Shown here piece after piece: positions 50,867-60,300 of a stretch of 64,000 nucleotides of DNA. How positions within the stretch are numbered: the first letter of the stretch is position 1; every line of letters begins with the position of its first letter. The DNA is taken from assembly GCF_000373105.1 (NCBI RefSeq), contig NZ_KB890436.1:150951-214950 (forward strand), written 5' to 3'. The position numbers and the translations under genes are program-made. The stretch comes from Neolewinella persica DSM 23188 (GTDB lineage Bacteria; Bacteroidota; Bacteroidia; Chitinophagales; Saprospiraceae). The notes under the pieces were generated by a model that saw only the letters and a program-made list of their open reading frames with translations, searched no databases and was not told the DNA's origin.

Positions 50867-52654
50867 ATGTCCAATTTCTTCAAAATTCTTTTCGGTTCCT
50901 GTTTAGGAACATTCCTGGCCTTAGGGGCCTTGTTTTTTATTGGCATTTCCGCCATCGCCGGCCTGGCCAGTGCCGGAGAACAAAAACCTTCGGTGGAAAA
51001 TAATTCCATCCTTAAACTCGACCTGACCCAGGTTCCGGAACTTACGGGTAACGTCGATGCTGGCAGTGGCTTCAGTGGCCTGGAATTCGATATGGATGAA
51101 GTGGTGGGCGTACACGACGTGATTCGTACCATTGAACGGGCGAAGACGGATGACAACATCAAAGGAATCTACCTGAACAGCGGCATGCAGGGAGGTGGAT
51201 TTACCAAGCTGCGGATGATCCGGGAAGCCCTTGCGGATTTCCGTGAGAGCGGAAAGTTTGTGATGAGCTACGCTCCCTACTACGAACAGAGTGCCTACTA
51301 CCTTTCTACCGCTGCCGACGAAATATATGTCGGCCCACTAGGTGTCATCGATTTCCGTGGTATCGGAGGAGAGATCATGTTCTATAAAGGCATGATGGAG
51401 AAAGTTGGTGTTGATGTAGAAGTCTTCTATGCCGGTCAATTTAAAAGTGCTACGGAGCCATTCCGCCGCAAGAGCATGAGTGATCAAAGCCGCGAGCAAA
51501 CCCGCGAATACCTGGGCGATATGTTTACCTATATGGTGGACGACATTGCGGAGGCACGCGGTTTATCCTCCGCAGATATTCGTAGCCGGGCTAACACCCT
51601 GGCCGGATGGAAGGGAGAAGAAGCCGTTAGCGGCGGCCTCATTGACGGCATTAAGCGCCGCAGCGAGGTGGACGCCCGCCTGCGGGAACTGGTTGGCTTT
51701 GAAGCTGACGAAAAGTTGAAAACGATCTCTCACGAAAAGTACTTTGCTGCCCGGATGAGCAAGCTGCGTGGTCGTGGCAACAGCGAGGTTGCGGTCCTGA
51801 TCGCCGAAGGCAATATTATCGACGGCAAAGGGGCTAATGGAAATATTGGTGATACGAAGTACGTAAAGGAAATTGAACGACTGACCGAAGATGACGACGT
51901 AAAAGCCGTTGTTCTCCGCGTCAACAGTGGCGGAGGGAGCGCCAGTAGCTCTGAGAATATCTGGTACGCAGCAGAACAGCTGAAGGCCGCAGGTAAACCG
52001 TTCGTGGTTAGTATGGGCAGCGTGGCCGCCAGTGGTGGCTACTACATCGCAGCAGGTGCAGACTCCATCTTCGCCGAGCCATCTACCATTACCGGTTCGA
52101 TTGGGGTGTTCACAATGTTCCCGAAAGACGACGGGCTGATGGACAAAATTGGCCTTACCCTTGATACCGTTAATACGGCTAAGCACGCCAACGGGTTATC
52201 CCCCTTCCGCCCGCTGGCTGAAGAAGAGCGTGCCATGCTGCAGCAGCGCACCCAGGCCATTTACGCTACTTTCCTGGACCGGGTAGCCGAAGGACGTAAC
52301 CTTCCGCTGGAAACGGTCAAAGAGATCGCTCAGGGTCGTGTTTATGCCGGCAACCGTGCACTTGAATTAGGGTTGGTCGACCGGCTCGCTGGTCTCGATG
52401 CAGCCATCGCCAGCGCTGCCCGGATGGCCGGTCTTGATACTGAAGACATCAGCGTCGGACACTACCCGAAAATCAAGCCGCCATTGGAGCAGCTCATCGA
52501 AGACCTCCTGGGCGAAGATGCCGCTAAAGGATTCGGCAACGCCATGTTAAAGGACCAACTTGGTGCTGAAAACTATGAGTACTTCCAGATGATGCGCGAG
52601 ATGACGCAATCGCAGGGCGTACAGGCCCGGATGTTGGTGAAGATTAATTTCTAA
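50867..52654 (+). CDS. sppA: Signal peptide peptidase SppA (protease IV), long form
   Basis: 595-residue membrane-anchored Ser/Lys protease that degrades cleaved signal peptides. N-terminal transmembrane helix (FLALGALFFIGISAIAGLAS) and two tandem SppA domains: the first (about 75-270) with KGIYLNSGMQGGGFTKLRMI and FYAGQFKSATEPFRRKSMSD containing the Lys of the dyad, the second (about 300-520) with VAVLIAEGNIIDGK, VVLRVNSGGGSASSSENIWY and the nucleophile region MGSVAASGGYYIAAGADSIF (Ser389). Long type, as in E. coli protease IV. A strong terminator follows. Confidence 0.95.
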   Translation: MSNFFKILFGSCLGTFLALGALFFIGISAIAGLASAGEQKPSVENNSILKLDLTQVPELTGNVDAGSGFSGLEFDMDEVVGVHDVIRTIERAKTDDNIKGIYLNSGMQGGGFTKLRMIREALADFRESGKFVMSYAPYYEQSAYYLSTAADEIYVGPLGVIDFRGIGGEIMFYKGMMEKVGVDVEVFYAGQFKSATEPFRRKSMSDQSREQTREYLGDMFTYMVDDIAEARGLSSADIRSRANTLAGWKGEEAVSGGLIDGIKRRSEVDARLRELVGFEADEKLKTISHEKYFAARMSKLRGRGNSEVAVLIAEGNIIDGKGANGNIGDTKYVKEIERLTEDDDVKAVVLRVNSGGGSASSSENIWYAAEQLKAAGKPFVVSMGSVAASGGYYIAAGADSIFAEPSTITGSIGVFTMFPKDDGLMDKIGLTLDTVNTAKHANGLSPFRPLAEEERAMLQQRTQAIYATFLDRVAEGRNLPLETVKEIAQGRVYAGNRALELGLVDRLAGLDAAIASAARMAGLDTEDISVGHYPKIKPPLEQLIEDLLGEDAAKGFGNAMLKDQLGAENYEYFQMMREMTQSQGVQARMLVKINF

Positions 52655-52683
52655 GCCTGTCTTTTGTCTAATCGATTAAAATG

Positions 52684-52721
52684 CCCCCATCGTCAGTTGT
52701 TGACGATGGGGGTGTTTTTTT
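52684..52721 (+). terminator. Intrinsic terminator after sppA
   Basis: 12-bp perfect stem CCCCCATCGTCA / TGACGATGGGGG, 5-nt loop, then TGTTTTTTT. A 19-bp motif begins where the T-tract ends. Confidence 0.92.
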
Positions 52722-52740
52722 GGCGCGGACGCTGGTGCAG
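52722..52740 (-). repeat. Dispersed 19-bp motif abutting the sppA terminator
   Basis: CTGCACCAGCGTCCGCGCC, flank TTACCTTCCC; oriented against both sppA and tesB. Confidence 0.85.
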
Positions 52741-52763
52741 GGGAAGGTAATTCTAAGCTGCTA

Positions 52764-52987
52764 AGTCCCGAAGGGACGTCTAAGGTAGTGAGGGGTGACC
52801 GTAGGGCCGGAGGCCCGAGTGAACCCCTCACTCACGCAGTATGCTGGAGGCAGAACGCGAAGTATGCTGGAGGCATACCAAAGAATACGCCCGCAATAAT
52901 GACGTCGCCAGGTCATCGCCGAGGGGTTCACTCGTTGGCGTTGCCAACTTGGTCACCCCTCGTTACTGTAGACGTCCCTTCGGGACT
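52764..52987. repeat. 224-bp long inverted-repeat (hairpin) element
   Basis: Arms of 37 bp (52764-52800 and 52951-52987) pair with few mismatches and start/end with AGTCCCGAAGGGACGTCTA and its complement. A nested 13-bp perfect dyad GAGTGAACCCCTC / GAGGGGTTCACTC (52817-52829, 52921-52933) continues the stem. The loop carries GGGCC-GGA-GGCCC and two TATGCTGGAGGCA words. No open frame of credible size. MITE-like element or a structured RNA. Confidence 0.75.
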
Positions 52988-53094
52988 GTACTGGAGATGA
53001 AATATGATGACAGTAGTTTTCATTCAATGACATCTTAAATATGGTAATTTCAGCAAAGATGCAACCCCACCCCGTTCTGACGGTTAATCCAAAA

Positions 53095-53156
53095 CCTCCT
53101 CCAACAGACCAACAGACTAATAGACCAATAGTCCAACGGCCCAAAAGACCAACAAA
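53095..53156. repeat. GACCAA word array before tesB
   Basis: Words CCAACAGACC, AACAGACTAA, TAGACCAATAG, AAAAGACCAAC run directly into the tesB start codon. The same words recur at 56069-56100. Confidence 0.65.
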
Positions 53157-54026
53157 GTGAAGCACGTCTCCGAACTAACCAACCTCCTCGACCTCGAACG
53201 CATCGAAGTCAACCTCTTTCGCGGCGAATCCCGCACCGTAGGATCCCCCCGCGTCTTTGGCGGACAGGTAATGGCGCAGGCGCTTAGCGCCGCCATGCGG
53301 ACGGTACCGGAGGATCGCTTCGTCCACAGCTTTCACGGTTACTTCGTCTTGCCCGGCGACATCGAGATCCCCATCATTTTTGAAGTAGACCGCATTCGCG
53401 ACGGTGGTTCCTTCACTACACGCGCCGTTAAGGCAGTCCAGAACGGTAAAGCCATCTTTCACTTAACGGCCAGCTTCCAGTTGGATCAGCCGGGCTTCGA
53501 TCATCAAATGGAAATGCCTGAAGTGCTGGGCTACGACGAACTCGTCAGTTATGACGGGATGGCCAAACAATTCGGCGATCAGCTACCGGAAAACATCCGC
53601 CGGATCCTCAGCATTGAACGCCCCATCGAATTCCGGCCAGTAGAGTTTCTCAATCCCTTCGCCAGTGAGGTGTACAAGCCGGTCCGCAACGTCTGGCTGC
53701 GCGCTAAGGGTGAAATCCCGGACGATGCCCGCCGGGAGCACGAACTCGTTCTGGCCTACGCCAGCGACTACAACCTGTTGACCACCGCCCTATTCCCCCA
53801 CGGCAAGGCCATCGATCATCGCAACCTCCAGATCGCCAGCCTCGACCACGCCATGTGGTTCCATCGCCCATTCCGGGCCGACGAATGGCTGCTCTACAGC
53901 ATTGACAGTCCATCCGCCAGCGGTGCCCGCGGGTTCACCCGCGGACAGATATGGGATACGGAGGGGAAACTGGTCGCTTCCGTGGTTCAGGAAGGGTTGA
54001 TGCGGGAGGTGAAGCCTAAGCGGTAA
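53157..54026 (+). CDS. tesB: Acyl-CoA thioesterase II (TesB-like)
   Basis: 289-residue double hot-dog thioesterase hydrolysing medium- and long-chain acyl-CoA. Motifs: VFGGQVMAQALSAA, FVHSFHGYFVLPGD, DGGSFTTRAVKAVQ, and the second half SLDHAMWFHRPFRADEWLLY, SASGARGFTRGQIWD containing the catalytic Asp/Gln/Thr area. Start codon is GTG at 53157, immediately after the GACCAA array, where no Shine-Dalgarno-like sequence is seen. The product starts MKHVSELTNLLDLERIEVNL, the normal TesB start. Confidence 0.93.
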   Translation: MKHVSELTNLLDLERIEVNLFRGESRTVGSPRVFGGQVMAQALSAAMRTVPEDRFVHSFHGYFVLPGDIEIPIIFEVDRIRDGGSFTTRAVKAVQNGKAIFHLTASFQLDQPGFDHQMEMPEVLGYDELVSYDGMAKQFGDQLPENIRRILSIERPIEFRPVEFLNPFASEVYKPVRNVWLRAKGEIPDDARREHELVLAYASDYNLLTTALFPHGKAIDHRNLQIASLDHAMWFHRPFRADEWLLYSIDSPSASGARGFTRGQIWDTEGKLVASVVQEGLMREVKPKR

Positions 54027-54096
54027 GACTGACCCCACAGTAAGCTTCCCATACTTGAGGTCTTGTTGCCGTATCCGGCGAACACGCGGCCGACAT

Positions 54097-54129
54097 TAAA
54101 AAAGCCCGACCCGCAAAGCGGGTCGGGCT
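54097..54129 (-). terminator. Intrinsic terminator of the DUF697 gene (minus strand)
   Basis: Perfect 12-bp stem AGCCCGACCCGC / GCGGGTCGGGCT with AAA loop; the T-tract TTTTTTAAT is on the minus strand. Convergent tesB may also use the stem. Confidence 0.85.
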
Positions 54130-54188
54130 GATAGCTGTCTTAATTCCGAAAGCCAGCCGGAGCCGGATATTAAGGATGACTGGCTTGG

Positions 54189-54758
54189 TTAGTTTTGACG
54201 GTTGCTCCCAATGAAGTTGGAAAGCTGGTTCTTCACGCTGTAACTTGATGGATCCAACTTTCCGGCCTGAAGCTGGGCAACAATGTGGTTGACGATTTCT
54301 ATAACTCCGATTTCCATCGGATCCTTTCCTTGCTGCATCTGTGCCTGATAAACCTTGCCGGTCTCGTAAGTCAGGAAACCGGAAATAGCTGCAGAAGTGG
54401 CCCCGCCTACCAACATCTTCAGCGGGGTAAAGGATTGCGCTACAGTTTCGGCTACCACAGAAAGTATGCGGCCGCCCACAGCGGTTATTCCGGTTGTGAT
54501 GGCTGTCCGCAACAGTTGATCATCAATGTCATAGCCGTAAATTTCGGCCAGGTCCCTGATCATTTTCGTTTGTACTGCGGTGGCCGCCGCTACGTCAACC
54601 CCGGCAACAGGGATGAGTCCGGTAGCCGTCCCAAACAGCGAATATTTGCCGATCAGCGCATCAGCTTGCTCATTTTTAGCGGTCATGTCGGTTATTTCAA
54701 TGACCTCGGTAGTAGAAACAGGTCCGTTAGCGGTGGCTATTTTTTTGGTGGCAGGCAT
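54189..54758 (-). CDS. DUF697 family protein
   Basis: 189-residue DUF697 protein: LIGKYSLFGTATGLIPVAGV, DVAAATAVQTKMIRDLAEIY, GRILSVVAETVAQSFTPLKM, and ATSAAISGFLTYETGKVYQA are the family blocks, with hydrophobic segments suggesting membrane association. Paralogue of the protein at 11311 but with no SHOCT tail. Its function is unknown; DUF697 is often coupled to GTPases. It has its own terminator and no operon partner. Confidence 0.82.
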   Translation of the reverse strand: MPATKKIATANGPVSTTEVIEITDMTAKNEQADALIGKYSLFGTATGLIPVAGVDVAAATAVQTKMIRDLAEIYGYDIDDQLLRTAITTGITAVGGRILSVVAETVAQSFTPLKMLVGGATSAAISGFLTYETGKVYQAQMQQGKDPMEIGVIEIVNHIVAQLQAGKLDPSSYSVKNQLSNFIGSNRQN

Positions 54759-54891
54759 AGCATTATAGTTTTTGAAGGTTCATTAGTTCTAACGCAAGAA
54801 GGAGTGACAGATGTTCGTCTACACTTACGAATGTCCACCAAAGATTGCCAACTATGAACTATGAATTGTTCACTACAAACTGCCCATTAAA

Positions 54892-55911
54892 TCACTCTCC
54901 TTTCTGATCCAGCAGCAAACTGGCCAATTCCTGATTAGTTATCGTGATCGTACCAGTCTGTTCATCGATGGAGATCTGTCCCGCCCGGAAATGATCCTTG
55001 GTGCAGGTGAGGCTCATGCCTCCGAAACCGGCTTTTAGATAGAATTGCTTCCGCAGCGAACGTTTGTCTACCCGAAAGCCCTCGTCCAGCGTGCCATCTC
55101 CTTGTTCGAGCATCTCCTGGAGCGGCTTTTCGTTGCCGTAAAAGAATTCGTCGAATTCTTTAGCACGGATGGTTTGCTGTGGCTGTTTAGCGGCGTATTT
55201 CACCAGGGCTTTTTCGAAATCGCCTTCATTCATCGCGAAACCGTTGTCCCGGTCTTTGGGGATGGGGAGTTCTTCTACGAGTTCGAGGAAGTTCTGGGTC
55301 AGTTCGGCACTGGTTTCCGGCCGGTCCAGGCCAACCCATTCGGTGAAGTACTGGCTGATGCTGCTCTGGGTACGGGCATGGCGGATCATCTGGACGTTAC
55401 GCCCCTTCCCGGCTAGCAGTCGCACGGCCATAGCCATGTGGTCTACATCGAGATATTGGGTGGTCGTTAGTTTCAGCGCTTCTTCTGCCTCGTCGGCCAC
55501 AAAGATCATCCCCGGTGTTTCCCGGATCAGGAAAATACCGAGCATCCGTTGTTCTTCCATGGTATAATCGGCGTATAGGAGGTAGCCACCTTTGGCTCCG
55601 ATCACACCCGTCAGACTTTGCTGCAGCACCGCCATGGTATCGTTACTGAAGGTCAGGAAATGTTCCCGGTCCCGCCCTTCCATCAGCCACGTTTCGTAGT
55701 AGGCGGGGAAGAGGCTCTCGCCGGGCCCTGCGAGGAAGCCCTGCAGTAGGTCGTTCTTTCGTTCAAAAATCTGATCCAGCCGGCCGATCAGCTCAATCGA
55801 TTGTTCGGTAATGTGCAGAGGTGCTTTGCTGAGTACGAGCTCGGCTTCCGCCATTTCGGGCTGCTTTTTCAGTTCGTGAACGATGAGGTTGTGAACGATC
55901 AGATTATCCAT
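54892..55911 (-). CDS. Nucleoid-associated protein (NdpA/YejK-like)
   Basis: 339 residues of the 37-kDa nucleoid-associated family: MDNLIVHNLIVHELKKQPEM, then VLSKAPLHITEQSIELIGRL, YFTEWVGLDRPETSAELTQN, and the C-terminal SLRKQFYLKAGFGGMSLTCT, ISIDEQTGTITITNQ. The family binds DNA loosely and has been linked to repair or nucleoid organisation; the exact role is uncertain. ATG at 55911. A co-oriented 19-bp motif, with a 1-nt insertion, is 82 bp upstream. Confidence 0.85.
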   Translation of the reverse strand: MDNLIVHNLIVHELKKQPEMAEAELVLSKAPLHITEQSIELIGRLDQIFERKNDLLQGFLAGPGESLFPAYYETWLMEGRDREHFLTFSNDTMAVLQQSLTGVIGAKGGYLLYADYTMEEQRMLGIFLIRETPGMIFVADEAEEALKLTTTQYLDVDHMAMAVRLLAGKGRNVQMIRHARTQSSISQYFTEWVGLDRPETSAELTQNFLELVEELPIPKDRDNGFAMNEGDFEKALVKYAAKQPQQTIRAKEFDEFFYGNEKPLQEMLEQGDGTLDEGFRVDKRSLRKQFYLKAGFGGMSLTCTKDHFRAGQISIDEQTGTITITNQELASLLLDQKGE

Positions 55912-55993
55912 GTCGCGAAGATAGAATGCACTCGGGAACTAGCAGCCTGTCTTGGTGATTTAGTTCGGTAGTAGGACCTCAGTTTCGTTTTTT

Positions 55994-56013
55994 GGCGGGG
56001 CCGCAGGATGCAG
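55994..56013 (-). repeat. Dispersed 19-bp motif (one-base insertion) upstream of the nucleoid-associated gene
   Basis: CTGCATCCTGCGGCCCCGCC; an extra T splits the GCACC core, and the flank AAAACTTTTCA is kept; co-oriented with the gene. Confidence 0.7.
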
Positions 56014-56068
56014 TGAAAAGTTTTAAAGAGCAGGCCTTTTCACCAGATGTAATTGTTTACGACTCTTT

Positions 56069-56100
56069 AGCTCCAACAGACCAATAGACCAACTTACCAA
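56069..56100. repeat. GACCAA word array at the end of the 56101 gene
   Basis: CCAACAGACCAATAGACCAA words just after the stop codon of the lipoprotein gene; same family as 53095-53156. Confidence 0.6.
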
Positions 56101-56652
56101 TCAAACGCCCAGAACACTCCCCGCCATCTTCAGCAACAACTCCCGCCGGGCAGCCTCATCAAACGGTTCGTCGGAGCCCTGCTTCGGCAAAGCCGAAAAT
56201 TTGATCCGAAAATGCTTTTTCCCGGCTACGGACAGTATCCTTCCCTGATTGATAAAGCGGCCGGTTGCTTCGCTCAGGCTTACCTTATCGTTGCCCTTGG
56301 CGCCAGCAACTTCATCGATAATTGCCTGCTGCTTTGAGCCGGGATCAGGCAGCTCGACGACCAGTGCCGCACTCCAGCCCGGTGCTTCCAGGTCATACTG
56401 GCAGCTGGCGTACTCGGCGGCGGAGCGCCGCCCGGGCATCGGCATCTTAACGGTTTTGTCGAAATAGGAGAGGACCGTTGCCTCCGTCAGGTAGACACAG
56501 ACGGGAGGAGGCGGGGCGATTTTGACGTCCGGAGACAGCACTCCTTCTGGAGTGTCTTCTGTAGCTATTGCAGCATTGGTGGAAGTGGCATCATTGCCAC
56601 AAGCAGTTAACAATAAAGCCAGCGAGACGAAGATTTGGTACACTTTTGACAT
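56101..56652 (-). CDS. Lipoprotein, function unknown
   Basis: 183 residues: lipoprotein signal (ALLLTACGN, Cys about residue 18), a Thr/Ala/Glu-rich linker, the hydrophobic proline run APPPPVCVYL, then a domain with YASCQYDLEAPGWSAALVVE and two cysteines that may form a disulfide. The composition resembles DUF3558-type exported lipoproteins, but I cannot assign a family. Predicted periplasmic and outer-membrane anchored. ATG at 56652. Confidence 0.75.
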   Translation of the reverse strand: MSKVYQIFVSLALLLTACGNDATSTNAAIATEDTPEGVLSPDVKIAPPPPVCVYLTEATVLSYFDKTVKMPMPGRRSAAEYASCQYDLEAPGWSAALVVELPDPGSKQQAIIDEVAGAKGNDKVSLSEATGRFINQGRILSVAGKKHFRIKFSALPKQGSDEPFDEAARRELLLKMAGSVLGV

Positions 56653-56699
56653 GAGGGGAGGTTCTTAGCGGTAAAGCTAAGCTATATCCTTGCATGGTG

Positions 56700-57311
56700 T
56701 CAACCGTCTTTACTACTCGTTAAAAGATCAAACGGCTTATCTGGATCAAGATTTACGCGCTTGTAAATTTTTGCCAAAGGAATCGACACATCAAGCGTAT
56801 GAAAATATAACTCTTGGTCAGGTAAGTATAAATTTTGAATGTCCCAATGGCCATCCTCTCGATGGTAGAAGCTTTCAACTCGCAGTGCCCGGGAGTCAAT
56901 CAAGACATATTCTTTAAAACTTGATAAACTGCGGTACCAGGAAAACTTTGGCCCACGATCGTGCTTTTCAGTTTTATCAGAAAGAACTTCGATTAATAAT
57001 GAAGGATTCTTCAGGAATCGTTCTTTATCGAATTCGTCCTCTTCGTCACAAACAAATGAAATGTCAGGAAAGACATACCTTTTCTGACTTTCAATGGCAA
57101 CGGCTTGGTCACTGTTAAAGCCCCTGCATTGATCCGAATTAGTAACTAAGTAAGCGGATAGGTCAGTGACAATTCGATTATGAGCAGGGCTGGCTCCCGC
57201 CATTGCTACAATCAGGCCATCATGGTACTCCAACTTCTCTTGGCTATTCTCAGACAATCTAATGTACTCCTCAATGGTGTATCGCTCTTCACTTAGTAGC
57301 CTGGCTTCCAT
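56700..57311 (-). CDS. Uma2 family endonuclease-like protein (DUF820)
   Basis: 203 residues of the Uma2 (DUF820) restriction-endonuclease-like PD-(D/E)xK family: RYTIEEYIRLSENSQEKLEY, HDGLIVAMAGASPAHNRIV, VFPDISFVCDEEDEFD (acidic site), PSLLIEVLSDKTEKHDRGPK, and KEYVLIDSRALRVESFYHRE. These proteins are very common and often transferred; no active nuclease function is generally proven. Slightly lower GC than neighbours. It lies 17 bp downstream of porU on the same strand, so it may be co-transcribed by read-through. Confidence 0.9.
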   Translation of the reverse strand: MEARLLSEERYTIEEYIRLSENSQEKLEYHDGLIVAMAGASPAHNRIVTDLSAYLVTNSDQCRGFNSDQAVAIESQKRYVFPDISFVCDEEDEFDKERFLKNPSLLIEVLSDKTEKHDRGPKFSWYRSLSSFKEYVLIDSRALRVESFYHREDGHWDIQNLYLPDQELYFHTLDVSIPLAKIYKRVNLDPDKPFDLLTSSKDG

Positions 57312-57328
57312 ATCTGCTAAGATAACGC

Positions 57329-60300
57329 TTATTTCAGGATTACCAGTTTCTCCAATTCCCCGTCAACAACAGTGCCTTCACTGCCCCGTAAGCGTACCTG
57401 GTAGAGGTACACGCCCCGTGCCAATTGGTCGCCGTAGTCGTCCAGTCCGTCCCACTCAATGCAGTCGTCCTGACGGACGGTTCCATCACTGAAAGGGTAG
57501 GGGTGTGTCAGGGTTTTTACCAGCCGGCCATTAACGGTGTAGATCTGAACGATGGCTTCTACTTCCTGTCCCACCAAGGTATGGTCAAACTGAAAACAAG
57601 TACGATCGGTGAAAGGGTTGGGGTAGTTCAGTACCCGGCTGAGTGCGTCAGCACCATCGGCCGCTACCAGGAATTCGGTCTTTCCCTGTGCGCTATTATT
57701 CGCGACGTCCCACGCCCGTACGGTGACGGTGTGGAGGCCAGGTTCCAGATCGAATAGAGGATAACGAACTTTACCTTTAGTGAAATCGTCGGCTTCCGCC
57801 TCGTAGTAGTCGTTCAGGATGATACTGTTACGTGTATCCTCATCCAACACCGCTTCCAGGTCATGGCCGATGCTGTTGCCGGTGACGTTTATGCCAAGAT
57901 CGTCCGTCAGGCTTACCAGCAATAGGGGGTCTTCATCTGTCTGGCTGCCGGCAATGAAGTCCTCACTGTCCATAAATACTTCCACTGTCGGTCCTTCGTC
58001 ATCAGCAACGACGTCGGTGCTGGTACCACCAATAACGAGCTTATCATAGAAGCCGGCGGCGTCGGTAAACTGAGTTTTATCGGCAGCGTAATAGCTTATT
58101 TTACCGGCACCGAAGGCGTAGTTGATGTCTCGGGGTACCACAAATTCAAAGGAGAATTTTCCGTTGGCTACCGTGGCTTTGCCACGGAAAACGATGTTGC
58201 GTTGCACCGATACTTCCAGCGGCGTTACGGTTGGCTGATCTTGTTGTAAAGTGGTGGCCGTTTGCGGCTTGTCATAGATCGTTGGGAAAACGAGACCGTT
58301 GAAATTTTCGAGCAACTGACCGTTCTGGTCTGTCACCTCGCCACTGATCTTCATTTTTTGTAGCGCCCGGACGGTGTCCTGTCTTTCAGCACTAATGGGA
58401 AGGTCGTCGACCATCGTCGTTCGGACGGAATGCTCCGGGAAGGCGATCACGGTGGCGGGGTCGCCCAAAAGCGTAAACTTGCGGGCATTCTCGGTATTGC
58501 TGCTGAGGATGCCGCCGTTGCTGGGGCTTGTTTCTTCATTTTTAGCGGTACGGATGATGTCTCCCAGTGTTCGCCACCTACCGTCGGGCCGGGCCAGCAT
58601 GGCCCGCGCGGTGGCGTCCGTCAATTCGAAATTGCGGGTGGCAAAAACCGGGCGGGTGGTGGTCAGCAAAGCGGCCACACCGCCATTGGGGGTAAGCAGT
58701 GCCTCCTCGCCGGCGGATACGAATGCTGCATCGTCGTAGTTAGAAAAAGTACAAGTGGCAGTGATGAAAATTGGTGGCTGGATCGGATCGATCGCATCTG
58801 CCGGACGATTCCAATTGCGAATCTGTGGAATCGTCAGCACCCTTTCCTGCGCCCAGCCTCGTGGACCACCATGCCCAAGATAAGTAACTGCCAGGGCCCC
58901 CCGGAAGATGGCCCGGTCTAATCCTTCAGTAATTGCGGGATAGCGATCGCCGGCAGAAAGACTTTGCTGGGGAAAAAGGTCAAAGTAGAGTTTATCGAAA
59001 TTCAGGTCTGGCTTCAGAGCCGCCACGGAATTTGCCACCCGGTTTACATCCCGGCTGTGCTGATTACCGTCTTCATCGTCTCCTACGAACACCATCCGTG
59101 TACGCCAGTCCCCTAATGTACTGGGGTCAGTATCGTATCGTATCAGTTTCCGAACTACCTGAGTTGCTTCATCGGCTGTTTTCACGGGGAGGCGGCCAAC
59201 GGCAATATTCAGGTCTGGTTCCAGCGGCTGGACGGTGGAAGCGGGAGAGAAAATTCCGAAAAAGTCATCGGCCGGGAAACTGCCAACTTCCGTTAACCTG
59301 CCATCATGCTCGAAGGCGGGAATGAAGGTCGTTCCCAACTCCAGGATATTGCGATGATCAAAACTACCGTCTCCAAACAGCAGCAGGTAACGTAGATTGG
59401 GAGAACGCTCAAAGAGCATGCGTCCGAAATTGCGAATAGCCGCAGCGTCATCCCGGCCGCTACTGAACTCATTGTAGACTTGCTGGGTGGTAGCGAGTAC
59501 GGTGGTCAGGCCACTGTGGGTCCGGCGATGTTCGGCAAGCTTCTCGGCCTGGTCAATAAAATTTGGATGGGTGATGATGATCATCTCTGCATCGGTCAGG
59601 GCGTGCAGGTTTTGATTTTCTACTTTGCCAACGGCTTTTGGTTGGAGCAGAGACGCTCCGTTACGGAAGGCAACGTATTCTGATAGTCCGGTAGCGGAGG
59701 CGGAGAAGGCATTATTACTAAGGCTTGCTTCACGGATGTCCGCACCATCGAGGCGCCAGACCCGGCCATCGGCCGGTACATTACTGAAAGAGAACCGAAT
59801 GGTTGCCTGGTCCTGACTACGGGTGTCTCTGAAGTCGAACTGATCCAGTCCTGCAAAAGAAAGGCTGCGTCTGGCCCTTAGCTCGATCCAATCGAGGTAG
59901 GCTTCACTGGTATTGGCGTTACCCGGGATGGGATAGTCGACCGTAACGGAAAAATTTTCACTGGTCAGGGTCACATTACCCACCAGGCTGGTAGGATCCG
60001 CCGCAATGGACTGTTCTTGTGCACCGATTCGTATTCGGCTACCGATGGCACTGGTCACTACCTGATCACCGATCTCCAAATTGAAACGACTGGTGGCATC
60101 GGTGCGGAGCGCCATCCGGGCTCTTACCTGAGCGGGCTCGGCGGGTACAAAGCCGGGAACCTGGAAAAGATTACGGTATTCTTTTTGCCGGGCGACCTTA
60201 AATAAGTCACCAAACCAACTTTGGCCGGAGCCGTGGGCATTGCCTCCGATTTCGTGCAGGATGTTGAACTTGTCTTCTTCGAAGTGGTAAAGCGCATCGT

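Noticed and set aside
52788..53038. Small plus frames in the 224-bp hairpin element
   Set aside because: They follow the palindrome and have no protein-like character.
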